Notes: generated from the sequence alone by a model not told the origin. A stretch of DNA of 7,114 nucleotides from a bacterium MnTg04 (GCA_008975185.1 BFAU01000143.1:1-7114); one strand, 5' to 3'. Counted from the first letter of the stretch, positions 1-5,914 are shown. Numbers and translations: made by a program.

Positions 1-213
1 CCGGGATACCGTTTCCGCGTCGTCGACGCAATGCTGACCAATTTTCATCTGCCGAGATCGAGCCTGTTGATGCTCGTCAGCGCGTTCGCCGGTCGCGCCG
101 CGGTGTTGGCGGCCTATCGCCATGCCGTGGATAATCGCTACCGGTTTTTCAGCTATGGCGATGCGATGTTTCTTACTCCGGAACCCACCACCGGGCACAA
201 CCATGAAATTTGA
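1..213 (+). CDS. queA: QueA, C-terminal part (5' end outside window)
   Basis: This is the last 70 codons of S-adenosylmethionine:tRNA ribosyltransferase-isomerase, the cytoplasmic enzyme that moves the ribosyl part of SAM onto preQ1 in tRNA to form epoxyqueuosine. The frame is open from base 1 and ends at TGA 211-213. The segments PGYRFRVVDA, LTNFHLPRSSLLMLVSAFAG and YRFFSYGDAMFL are the characteristic QueA C-terminus. Family members are about 350 residues, so most of the gene lies upstream. After the usual DAMFL end there is a short tail (TPEPTTGHNHEI) that overlaps the start of tgt by 11 bp, so the two genes are probably translationally coupled. The ATG at 31 is internal and not a start. 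Identification is secure; only the extent is cut by the window edge. Confidence 0.95.
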   Translation, partial: PGYRFRVVDAMLTNFHLPRSSLLMLVSAFAGRAAVLAAYRHAVDNRYRFFSYGDAMFLTPEPTTGHNHEI

Positions 214-1318
214 GTTGCTGGCCGCCGACGGCGATGCGCGCCTGGGCAGGATGAGTTTTGCGCGGGGAATCGTCGATACGCCGGCGTTTATGCCGGTCGG
301 CACCTACGGCGCGGTCAAGACGATGACCGCCGAAGAGCTGACCGATCTGGGCACCCAGATCATCCTCGGCAATACCTTTCACCTGATGCTCAGGCCGGGC
401 GCCGCGGTCATCGAAAAACACGGTGGCCTGCATCGCTTCATGCACTGGGATGGGCCGATCCTCACCGATTCGGGCGGTTTCCAGGTCTGGAGCCTGGCGC
501 CGCTGCGCAAGATTACGCCGCAGGGGGTGCGTTTTCGCTCGCCGGTCGATGGTGGGGAAATATTTCTCAGCCCGGAAAAATCGATGGAAGTCCAACACGC
601 GCTGGCTGCCGATATCGTGATGGTTTTCGATGAATGCACCCCGCATCCTGCGTCCTTTGGCCAGGCGCAAGCATCGATGGAGTTGTCGCTGGGCTGGGCC
701 GAAAAATGCCGCCGGCGCTTCGACGAGCTGAAAAAATCGTCAGCAGACGAGGCCTTGTTTGGCATCGTCCAGGGCGGCATGTACCCGGATCTGCGGCAGG
801 TGTCGCTGGCCGGTCTGACCCGGCTGGATTTCGATGGCTACGCCCTCGGCGGCCTGTCGGTCGGCGAAAGCGAGGAACAGCGCTCGATGGTGCTGGAGAC
901 CACTGTACCGTTAATGCCGGCCGACAAGCCCCGGTACCTGATGGGGGTCGGCACGCCGGCCGATATCGTGCGGGCGGTCGCGCGCGGCATCGACATGTTC
1001 GATTGCGTCATGCCGACTCGCCATGCGCGCAATGGTTACCTGTTCAGCAGCGAAGGGGTCCTCAAGATTCGCAATGCACGGTTCCGGGAGGACGACGCGC
1101 CGATCGATCCAGCCTGCGATTGTTATACCTGCAAGCACTACAGCCGTGGCTACCTGCGCCACCTGGATGCCTGCGGCGAGATGCTTGGCGCCCGCCTGAA
1201 CACCATTCACAACCTGCATTTCTATCAGCAACTGATGACGCGGATTCGCACGCTCATCGGCGAGGGCCGGTTTGCCGATTTTGCCCGCAAGTTCCCGGCC
1301 GGCGTGCAAGCTGTCTGA
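203..1318 (+). CDS. tgt: tRNA-guanine transglycosylase
   Basis: Bacterial queuine tRNA-ribosyltransferase (371 aa; E. coli about 375) exchanges guanine-34 for preQ1 in tRNAs with GUN anticodons, the step before QueA. The start MKFELLAADG matches the family N-terminus. The open frame extends to an ATG at 122, but those 27 extra residues lie inside queA and look unlike Tgt, so ATG 203 is chosen. The catalytic aspartates are visible: Asp89 in GPILTDSGGFQV and Asp264 in GIDMFDCVMPTR, at the same numbers as in E. coli. The zinc site is Cys305, Cys307 and Cys310 (CDCYTC) plus His336 (LNTIHN). The preQ1-pocket segment GGLSVGE (216-222) is present. No strong Shine-Dalgarno precedes the start, which fits coupling to queA. 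It is followed by a 129-bp gap before yajC, so tgt may end this transcription unit or read on into it. Confidence 0.97.
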   Translation: MKFELLAADGDARLGRMSFARGIVDTPAFMPVGTYGAVKTMTAEELTDLGTQIILGNTFHLMLRPGAAVIEKHGGLHRFMHWDGPILTDSGGFQVWSLAPLRKITPQGVRFRSPVDGGEIFLSPEKSMEVQHALAADIVMVFDECTPHPASFGQAQASMELSLGWAEKCRRRFDELKKSSADEALFGIVQGGMYPDLRQVSLAGLTRLDFDGYALGGLSVGESEEQRSMVLETTVPLMPADKPRYLMGVGTPADIVRAVARGIDMFDCVMPTRHARNGYLFSSEGVLKIRNARFREDDAPIDPACDCYTCKHYSRGYLRHLDACGEMLGARLNTIHNLHFYQQLMTRIRTLIGEGRFADFARKFPAGVQAV

Positions 1319-1333
1319 TTTAGCCTCAGCCTG

Positions 1334-1349
1334 TGGCATAATACCGGGC
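1334..1349 (+). promoter_or_regulatory. Candidate extended -10 promoter for yajC-secD-secF
   Basis: In the tgt-yajC gap there is TGG followed directly by CATAAT (1337-1342). This is five of six matches to the sigma70 -10 consensus, preceded by a TGn extended element. The -35 region is weak (CTGATT at 1315-1320, spacer 16), as is common for extended -10 promoters. Transcription would begin near 1349, next to a small GGCT-TTCG-AGCC hairpin (1347-1358), giving a leader of about 100 nt before yajC. It is a pattern match only. yajC could equally be reached by readthrough from tgt, as in the E. coli cluster. Confidence 0.4.
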
Positions 1350-1409
1350 TTTCGAGCCTGCCATGGCCCGATAAAGCAGTTGCAAAAACCGGTCGTTCAG
1401 ATTATTCCA

Positions 1410-1431
1410 ATCCGCGGCGAAAACCGCGGAT
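1410..1431 (+). promoter_or_regulatory. Perfect hairpin in the yajC 5' leader
   Basis: ATCCGCGG (1410-1417) and CCGCGGAT (1424-1431) are exact reverse complements around a 6-nt CGAAAA loop. This is a GC-rich 8-bp stem ending four bases before the Shine-Dalgarno GAGGGAG (1436-1442). There is no T-run after it, so it does not look like an intrinsic terminator. It may affect mRNA stability, ribosome access, or bind a protein as DNA. The structure is seen directly; any role is inference. Confidence 0.5.
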
Positions 1432-1447
1432 AATCGAGGGAGACAAC

Positions 1448-1774
1448 ATGGATTTCTTTATTTCCAGCGCATGGGCCCAGGACGCCGCCGCCCAGCAGAA
1501 CCCGATGACCAGCGTGTTTTTTATCGTCATTCTTTTTGTCGTGTTCTATTTCATGCTGATCCGGCCCCAGCAGAAAAGAGCCAAGCTGCACAAGACGATG
1601 ATCGGCGCGTTGAACAGCGGCGACGAAGTTGTGACCAACGGCGGCATCCTCGGTAAACTCACCGATGTCGGCGAGCATTTCGTGACCGTCGAAATTGCGG
1701 ACGGCACCTCCATCAAACTGCAAAGACAGGCGGTTGCCACGGTATTGCCCAAGGGAACCATAAAAAGTGCCTGA
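1448..1774 (+). CDS. yajC: Sec translocon accessory protein YajC
   Basis: YajC is a small single-span inner-membrane protein that associates with SecD and SecF and, through them, with SecYEG. The 108 residues match the family length (E. coli 110). A short polar N-terminus (MDFFISSAWAQDAAAQQNP) leads into one membrane segment at about 20-38 (TSVFFIVILFVVFYFMLI), then the hallmark RPQQKR (39-44) that starts the cytoplasmic domain. The domain carries GDEVVTNGGILGKL (58-71) and the ending VATVLPKGTIKSA. The start has a strong Shine-Dalgarno GAGGGAG five bases upstream. It is first in the yajC-secD-secF cluster, 27 bp before secD. Its own biochemical role is still unclear even in E. coli; identification here is secure. 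Confidence 0.96.
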   Translation: MDFFISSAWAQDAAAQQNPMTSVFFIVILFVVFYFMLIRPQQKRAKLHKTMIGALNSGDEVVTNGGILGKLTDVGEHFVTVEIADGTSIKLQRQAVATVLPKGTIKSA

Positions 1775-1801
1775 TCGGGCCCTGCAACAAGGAAGCTGCT
1801 A

Positions 1802-3652
1802 ATGAATCGGTATCCAGCCTGGAAGAACATTCTGGTTGTCGCGGTCATCGTTCTTGGCGCGCTGCTGGCGTTGCCCAATATTTACGGCGAAGACCCGGCC
1901 CTGCAGGTCGCGCCCGACAAGCGCGAGCCCATGGGCGAGCTCGGGCTGAACCGGGCAAAGGGTTTTCTCGATGAAGCCGGCGTCGAATTCGTGGCCGCCC
2001 ATCTCGAGCAGGACCGCGTGGTGGTGCGTTTCGCCGACAAGCACATACAAAGCGAGGCTGCCGCCATACTCGGGGAGCGGTTTGGCGACAATTATGTCGT
2101 CGCCCTGACCATGGAACCGCGTACGCCGGATTGGCTGCGTGCGCTGGGCTTGCAACCGATGAGCCTGGGTCTCGATCTGCGCGGTGGCGTTTACTTCCTT
2201 TACGAGGTCGATCTTGAGGGCGCCATCTCGCAAACCCTCGAACGGTACCGATCCGATTTCCGAGCGCTGTTGCGCGAAGAGAAGATTCCCTATCGCAGCA
2301 TCGACGTCAGCGGCGACACGGTCAGCCTGACGCTGCGCAACCCGGACGACCTGGATACGGTCAACGGCCTTTTGCGTATCTATGATGCGCAGTTGATGCT
2401 CAGCGACAGGCGGGTCGGCGGTGCCGCGGTAATCCGCGTCGGCATGAACGCGAACCTGGTCAAACAACGCCAGGATTTTGCGATCCAGCAAAACATCACG
2501 ACCTTGCGTAACCGCGTCAACGAACTGGGCGTCGCCGAGCCTTTGGTCCAGCGCCAGGGCTTGAGCCGCATCGTCGTTCAGTTGCCGGGGATGCAGGACC
2601 CGGCGCAGGCCAAGATCGTCCTGGGAGCGACGGCAACTGTCGATTTCAGGCTGGTGGACCAGGACAGCAATCCCTATGAGGCTCAGCGCCGCAACCGGCC
2701 GCCGCTGGGCAGTAAACTGTATTTCGAGCGCGATGGCACGCCGGTGCTGCTCAAGCGCGATGTCATCGTCACCGGCGACCAGCTTACCGATGCGACCTCG
2801 GGCTTTTCGGAAGGCCAGCCGGCGGTCTTCGTCAAGCTGGGCGCCAAGGGTGCGCGGCGGATGCTCGCAACAACGAAGGCCAACCTGAAAAAATCGATGG
2901 CCGTCGTGTTTATCGAGCAAGTCTGTGATGAACTCGGTCCCGGCAACACCGGCTGCCTCAAGTCTTCGACCCGTGAGGAAGTGATCAGTATCGCCACCAT
3001 CCAGGGTATCTTCAGCAGCAATTTCCAGATCACCGGACTGACGCCGATCGAGTCACGCGATCTCGCGCTGTTGCTCAGGGCGGGTTCGCTGGCGGCGCCG
3101 ATATTCATCGTCGAGGAAAGGACCATCGGCCCGAGCCTGGGCCAGGACAACATCGACAAGGGCTTCGAGGCGGTCAAGATTGGTTTCCTCGCAATCTTCG
3201 TGTTCATGATCTTGTATTACCGCGTGTTCGGCATGGTCGCGAACCTTGCGCTTGTGGCCAACCTGGTCCTGGTCGTGGCCTTGCTGTCGCTGCTGCAGGC
3301 GGTGCTGACGCTGCCGGGTATCGCCGGCATCGTGCTGACGGTGGGTATGGCGGTGGATGCCAATGTGCTGATCTTCGAGCGTATCCGCGAGGAATTGCGC
3401 AACGGCAACAGCCCGCAAGCCAGCATCACCGCCGGTTATGGCAAGGCGTTCTCATCGATCATCGACGCCAACATCACTACGCTGATCGCGGCGGTGGTCT
3501 TGTTCACCTTTGGCACCGGCGCGATCCGCGGCTTTGCCGTAACCTTGTCGCTGGGCATACTGACTTCGATGTTTACCGCCATCGTCGGCACCCGCGCGCT
3601 GATCAACCTGATTTATGGCCGCCGTCAGCATTTGGATAGCCTGTCGATCTGA
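1802..3652 (+). CDS. secD: Protein translocase subunit SecD
   Basis: SecD is the larger half of the RND-family SecDF complex, which uses the proton gradient on the periplasmic side to complete export of preproteins leaving SecYEG. The length of 616 aa matches E. coli SecD (615). One N-terminal membrane span (about 8-26) precedes a large periplasmic region with the conserved LGLDLRGGVYFLYEVD (122-137) and LRNRVNELGVAEPLVQRQG (235-253). Five further spans lie at roughly 455-605. The conserved membrane aspartate is Asp519 in GMAVDANVLIFERIREE, the same number as in E. coli. ATG 1802 is preceded by AAGGAAG, and stop TGA is 3650-3652. The only two cysteines, Cys375 and Cys385, lie close together in the periplasmic region and could form a disulfide. 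secF follows after 13 bp. Confidence 0.98.
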   Translation: MNRYPAWKNILVVAVIVLGALLALPNIYGEDPALQVAPDKREPMGELGLNRAKGFLDEAGVEFVAAHLEQDRVVVRFADKHIQSEAAAILGERFGDNYVVALTMEPRTPDWLRALGLQPMSLGLDLRGGVYFLYEVDLEGAISQTLERYRSDFRALLREEKIPYRSIDVSGDTVSLTLRNPDDLDTVNGLLRIYDAQLMLSDRRVGGAAVIRVGMNANLVKQRQDFAIQQNITTLRNRVNELGVAEPLVQRQGLSRIVVQLPGMQDPAQAKIVLGATATVDFRLVDQDSNPYEAQRRNRPPLGSKLYFERDGTPVLLKRDVIVTGDQLTDATSGFSEGQPAVFVKLGAKGARRMLATTKANLKKSMAVVFIEQVCDELGPGNTGCLKSSTREEVISIATIQGIFSSNFQITGLTPIESRDLALLLRAGSLAAPIFIVEERTIGPSLGQDNIDKGFEAVKIGFLAIFVFMILYYRVFGMVANLALVANLVLVVALLSLLQAVLTLPGIAGIVLTVGMAVDANVLIFERIREELRNGNSPQASITAGYGKAFSSIIDANITTLIAAVVLFTFGTGAIRGFAVTLSLGILTSMFTAIVGTRALINLIYGRRQHLDSLSI

Positions 3653-3665
3653 AAGGGATCTCCTG

Positions 3666-4601
3666 ATGAAAACCATGCTTGTATTTTCCGGCGTTGACTT
3701 CATGGGCAAGAAGCGAATCGCCTTCGCCTTTTCATTGCTGCTGCTCGCTATTTCAGTGGGGTCGCTGTTTAGCAAGGGTCTGGAATTTGGTATCGATTTC
3801 ACCGGCGGTGTGCTGATCGAGGTGGGCTACCAGGACGCGGCCGATTTGCCGCGAATCCGCAGGGGGCTCGAGGCGGCAGGCTTTGCTTCCGCGCAGCTGC
3901 AGAATTTCGGTACCGAACGCGATGTGCTGATTCGCTTGCTGCCGCAGGAAGGCGAAGAGAGCAGCGATGCGGTGGGCGAGAAAATCCTCCAAGTGCTTTC
4001 CACGCAGGACCCGACCGTGACCTTGCGCCGGGTCGAGTTTGTCGGCCCGCAGGTCGGCGAGGAGCTCCGCGAACAGGGTGGCCTGGCGATGCTGTTCGCC
4101 CTGCTGTTCATCATGGCCTATGTCGCGTTCCGCTTTCAGTGGAAGTTCGCGGTCGGTGCGGTCGCCGCGCTGGCGCATGACGTGGTTGTAACCGTCGGGT
4201 TCTTCTCGGTATTCAACCGGCCGTTCGATCTCGCGGTCCTCGCGGCCGTGCTGGCGGTTATCGGTTACTCGTTGAACGACACCATCGTCGTGTTCGACCG
4301 GATTCGCGAGAATTTTTTGCGGATTCGTAAGAGCCATGCCCTGGAAGTCATGAACGTTTCGATCAACCAGACTCTGAGCCGCACGCTGATCACATCGACG
4401 ACGACGTTGCTGGTATTGCTGGCCTTGTTTTTCCTCGGCGGCGAAGCCATCCATTCGTTCGCGCTGGCGTTGATCGTCGGTGTCGTGATCGGGACCTATT
4501 CGTCGATATACGTGGCCAGCAGCCTGGCGCTGGTCCTGGATGTTTCGACCCAGGACCTGATGCCGCCGGTGACCGAGAATGAACTCGACGAAATGCCTTG
4601 A
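3666..4601 (+). CDS. secF: Protein translocase subunit SecF
   Basis: SecF partners SecD in the proton-driven export complex. The protein is 311 aa (E. coli 323). Span 1 is at about 17-36, then GIDFTGGVLIEV (42-53, the SecF signature), a periplasmic domain to about 130, and five more spans. Functional residues match by alignment: Asp205 in YSLNDTIVVFDRIREN (E. coli Asp213) and Arg239 in NQTLSRTLITS (E. coli Arg247). ATG 3666 is chosen because AAAGGGA lies eight bases upstream and the gap to secD is short; the frame is open further upstream but that part overlaps secD. ATG 3675 is a possible alternative. The C-terminus (DLMPPVTENELDEMP) is short. The stop codon TGA (4599-4601) is also the first three bases of the 145-bp repeat. 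Confidence 0.97.
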   Translation: MKTMLVFSGVDFMGKKRIAFAFSLLLLAISVGSLFSKGLEFGIDFTGGVLIEVGYQDAADLPRIRRGLEAAGFASAQLQNFGTERDVLIRLLPQEGEESSDAVGEKILQVLSTQDPTVTLRRVEFVGPQVGEELREQGGLAMLFALLFIMAYVAFRFQWKFAVGAVAALAHDVVVTVGFFSVFNRPFDLAVLAAVLAVIGYSLNDTIVVFDRIRENFLRIRKSHALEVMNVSINQTLSRTLITSTTTLLVLLALFFLGGEAIHSFALALIVGVVIGTYSSIYVASSLALVLDVSTQDLMPPVTENELDEMP

Positions 4602-4743
4602 TGCTTCGACAGGCGTTGGTGGTATTTGGATTGGGGGGTCGTTTGTAGAATGGTGGGTTGCGGGCCGCTGGTTTACCCACTGCTAGATGAACTTCGTTCC
4701 GAATCGAGCTGTGGGTAAACCAGCGTCCCACAACGGTCGGCGT
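4599..4743. repeat. 145-bp tandem repeat, copy 1
   Basis: First of two full copies placed head to tail between convergent secF and suhB. The copy starts with TGATGCTTCGA, whose TGA is the secF stop. It then has TGGTGGTATTTGGATTGGGG (4617-4636), a variable stretch (4637-4650), and a conserved palindromic block (4651-4741). The period to copy 2 is exactly 145 with no insertion or deletion. Since 145 is not a multiple of three, the array would not encode a repeated protein in one frame. I do not recognise the repeat family. It resembles short extragenic palindromic elements in layout, but that is inference. Confidence 0.9.
4657..4734. repeat. Palindrome of copy 1 (24-nt arms)
   Basis: Arms 4657-4680 and 4711-4734 pair at 22 of 24 positions. 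The inner 14 bp are perfect (GCTGGTTTACCCAC with GTGGGTAAACCAGC). The 30-base interior (4681-4710) can itself fold, with GAAC (4687-4691 region) pairing to GTTC around a TTC loop and further pairs outside it, so the whole could form one long stem with small bulges. No T-run follows on either strand, so it lacks the classic intrinsic terminator signature. It could still protect mRNA 3' ends or hinder readthrough between secF and suhB. Confidence 0.9.
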
Positions 4744-4888
4744 TGATGGTTTGATGGGCGATGGTGGTATTTGGATTGGGGGTTCTTCTATCGATTGGTG
4801 GGTTGCGGGCCGCTGGTATACCCACTGCTAGATGAACTTCGTTCCGAATCGAGCTGTGGGTATACCAGCGTCCCACAACGGTCGGCTT
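4744..4888. repeat. 145-bp tandem repeat, copy 2
   Basis: Second full copy, same orientation and exact length as copy 1. The first 52 bases differ from copy 1 at 11 positions by direct count, apart from the shared TGGTGGTATTTGGATTGGGG (4762-4781). The following 91 bases (4796-4886) differ at only two positions, and those two pair with each other in the palindrome. The uneven divergence shows that the palindromic block is the conserved or recently homogenised part. Confidence 0.9.
4802..4879. repeat. Palindrome of copy 2, with compensatory swap
   Basis: Arms 4802-4825 and 4856-4879, with the inner perfect part GCTGGTATACCCAC and GTGGGTATACCAGC. Compared with copy 1, base 4818 is A where 4673 is T, and base 4863 is T where 4718 is A. 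These two positions are partners in the stem, so a T-A pair has become an A-T pair and pairing is kept. The outer stem has the same two mismatches as in copy 1. Confidence 0.9.
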
Positions 4889-4938
4889 TGATGCTTCGAT
4901 GAGCGGTGGTGGTATTTGGATTGGGGTTCGTTCGTAGA
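4889..4938. repeat. 145-bp repeat, truncated copy 3
   Basis: Begins with TGATGCTTCGATGAGCGG and keeps TGGTGGTATTTGGATTGGGG at 4907-4926, exactly in phase with the 145-bp period. It then matches copy 1 (TCGTTTGTAGA against TCGTTCGTAGA here) with one base missing, and homology stops at about 4938. The palindromic block is absent. In both its start and its end this copy is closer to copy 1 than to copy 2. Confidence 0.8.
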
Positions 4939-4970
4939 CCCGGGGGCCGCGATCCTTGGCGGCATGCAGG
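4939..4970. other. Remaining secF-suhB spacer before the suhB stop
   Basis: This holds a short inverted repeat, GCCGC (4946-4950) with GCGGC (4959-4963), around an 8-base loop, just downstream of the suhB stop on the minus strand. It is GC-rich but lacks a following T-run in the suhB direction, so it is at best a weak terminator candidate. No gene is supported anywhere in 4602-4970. Confidence 0.4.
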
Positions 4971-5771
4971 CTAAAGAGCGCCAAGTGCACCGAGGTGGGG
5001 ATGGATGGTTTTCATCAGCTCTTTATAGACTTTCGGGTTGCCGGCGATGATGTTGCCGCTTTCGAGAAAGGTTTCGCCACCGCTGAAGTCGGTCACGAAA
5101 CCGCCGGCCTCGCGTATGATCAGCGTCCCGGCCGCCATGTCCCATGGCGACAGGCCGGTCTCCCAGAACCCGTCGAGCCGGCCGGCGGCAACGTAGGCCA
5201 AGTCCAGCGCAGCCGCGCCCGGTCTCCTGATCCCGGATGCGCTTTTTATCACCGCCTTGAGCATTTCCATGTATTCGTCGAGCCAGCGGTTGTTGTTGCG
5301 GAACGGGAAACCGGTGCCGATCAAAGCGCCTTGCAGGCCTGCTTGTTTGCTGACCCGGATTCGATGGCCATCGACTTTGGCGCCCTGACCGCGCGAGGCT
5401 TCGAAAATTTCCTGGCGCATGACATCGTAGATCAGTCCGCATTCCAGGCGGCCATTGATCTGTAGCGCGATCGATACGGCGAATACCGGGAAGCCGTGGA
5501 GGTAGTTGGTGGTGCCGTCCAGCGGGTCGATAATCCAGACGAGATCGCTTTCGCCGCTCTGGCCGCTTTCTTCGGCGAGAAAGGCGTGATCCGGGTATGA
5601 ATGGCGTATGGTCCCGATTATTTCTTGCTCGGCCAGCCGGTCGACCTCTGTGACGTAATCGTTGCGGCCTTTCTTGGTGACCTGCATCCGCTGCAGGCGG
5701 TTGATGTTGCGGACGATGATATCGCCGGCATTGAGGGCAGCCTGCCGGGCTATGTTCAGCATCGGGTTCAT
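4971..5771 (-). CDS. suhB: SuhB, inositol-1-monophosphatase family
   Basis: SuhB is a Mg-dependent inositol monophosphatase-fold protein. In E. coli it also joins the Nus factor complex that helps rRNA transcription. The 266 aa match E. coli SuhB (267). Numbered from the chosen start, the metal-site motifs are EESG near 67-70, the signature WIIDPLDGTTNYLHGFPVFAVSIAL (about 79-103), and the second metal segment GLSPWDMAAGTLIIREAGG (about 206-224). ALDLAYVAAGRLDGFWE lies before the latter. The start is ATG at 5771 (MNPMLNIARQA, like E. coli MHPMLNIAVRA), with a good Shine-Dalgarno AGGTGA at 5782-5777. A GTG at 5780 would add three residues but falls inside that ribosome site, so it is rejected. 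The stop is TAG. It is convergent with secF and divergent from trmJ. Confidence 0.96.
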   Translation of the reverse strand: MNPMLNIARQAALNAGDIIVRNINRLQRMQVTKKGRNDYVTEVDRLAEQEIIGTIRHSYPDHAFLAEESGQSGESDLVWIIDPLDGTTNYLHGFPVFAVSIALQINGRLECGLIYDVMRQEIFEASRGQGAKVDGHRIRVSKQAGLQGALIGTGFPFRNNNRWLDEYMEMLKAVIKSASGIRRPGAAALDLAYVAAGRLDGFWETGLSPWDMAAGTLIIREAGGFVTDFSGGETFLESGNIIAGNPKVYKELMKTIHPHLGALGAL

Positions 5772-5776
5772 CGCGA

Positions 5777-5797
5777 TCACCTGTTTATCAAAGAGCA
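5777..5797 (-). promoter_or_regulatory. boxA-like element and ribosome site in the suhB leader
   Basis: On the minus strand the suhB leader reads TGCTCTTTGATA, then AAC, then the Shine-Dalgarno AGGTGA. The first eight bases equal the rRNA-operon boxA core TGCTCTTT (E. coli rrn boxA TGCTCTTTAACA), which is bound by NusB/NusE. In E. coli, suhB has been reported to be autoregulated through boxA in its 5' UTR, with Nus factor binding blocking translation. Here the element lies three bases from the ribosome site (boxA 5797-5786, SD 5782-5777), an arrangement suited to the same mechanism. The match is seen; regulation in this organism is inferred. Confidence 0.6.
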
Positions 5798-5811
5798 GTG
5801 GCCGGCGCCGT

Positions 5812-5818
5812 TATAATA
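5812..5818. promoter_or_regulatory. Shared -10-like island for divergent suhB and trmJ
   Basis: The GC-rich 139-bp spacer contains one AT-rich island, TTATAATA (5811-5818). On the plus strand it gives a perfect TATAAT (5812-5817), placing a trmJ start near 5824. On the minus strand it gives TATTAT (5818-5813), placing a suhB start near 5806, about nine bases before the boxA-like element. No convincing -35 is visible for either direction. Short inverted repeats flank it (GCCGT 5807-5811 with ACGGC 5821-5825). Bidirectional bacterial promoters with overlapping symmetric -10 elements are known. Confidence 0.45.
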
Positions 5819-5869
5819 CGACGGCCTTTAGGGGGGCGGAAGAATATCAAACATTGGAGGTTTGCGCCG

Positions 5870-5914
5870 TTGTTGATTGAAATCGAGTGGGTCTGCGGGA
5901 TCTCATCGCCATGA
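5870..5914 (+). CDS. Possible 14-codon leader ORF coupled to trmJ
   Basis: A strong Shine-Dalgarno GGAGG (5856-5860) stands in the trmJ leader but is too far from the trmJ ATG (5911) to serve it. Nine bases after it is TTG 5870, opening a frame of 14 codons (LLIEIEWVCGISSP, first residue Met if used). Its stop TGA (5912-5914) overlaps the trmJ start as ATGA. The layout fits a translated leader that delivers ribosomes to trmJ, which has only a weak GGGA of its own. The peptide is too short to judge as coding. GGAGG may instead sit in the small hairpin CAAAC/GTTTG (5848-5864) with no translation. Confidence 0.22.
   Translation: MLIEIEWVCGISSP

Noticed and set aside
122..202. Upstream ATG starts that would extend tgt by up to 27 residues
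   Set aside because: The extension lies within the queA C-terminus and is unlike any Tgt N-terminus; MKFEL at 203 matches the family start.
1799..2920. Long minus-strand open frame (373 codons) opposite secD
   Set aside because: It is a shadow of strong codon bias in secD. The protein shows no recognisable family and the plus strand is unambiguously SecD.
3615..3665. Longer SecF starting at 3615
   Set aside because: It would overlap secD by 38 bp and add residues unlike SecF. ATG 3666 has a well-spaced AAAGGGA.
4657..4879. The palindromes as a pair of intrinsic terminators for secF and suhB
   Set aside because: The stems are long, but no run of T follows on either strand and the 30-base interiors are larger than a typical terminator loop. 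A role in 3'-end stability remains possible, so they are listed as repeats.
4617..4926. G-quadruplex in TGGTGGTATTTGGATTGGGG, present three times
   Set aside because: Mostly runs of two G, which would give at best a weak two-layer structure. The conservation is explained by the tandem repeat itself.
4599..4938. CRISPR array or insertion sequence
   Set aside because: Repeats are directly abutting with no spacers, so this is not CRISPR. No transposase, terminal inverted repeats bounding the whole unit, or clear target duplication is visible.
4390..4990. Two minus-strand open frames over the repeat array, both encoding THSSIRNEVHLAVG-like peptides
   Set aside because: The similarity follows from the DNA repeat. 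The 145-bp period shifts frame between copies, one frame runs into secF and the other into suhB, and neither has a convincing ribosome site. Such frames are likely to be mis-annotated as hypothetical proteins.
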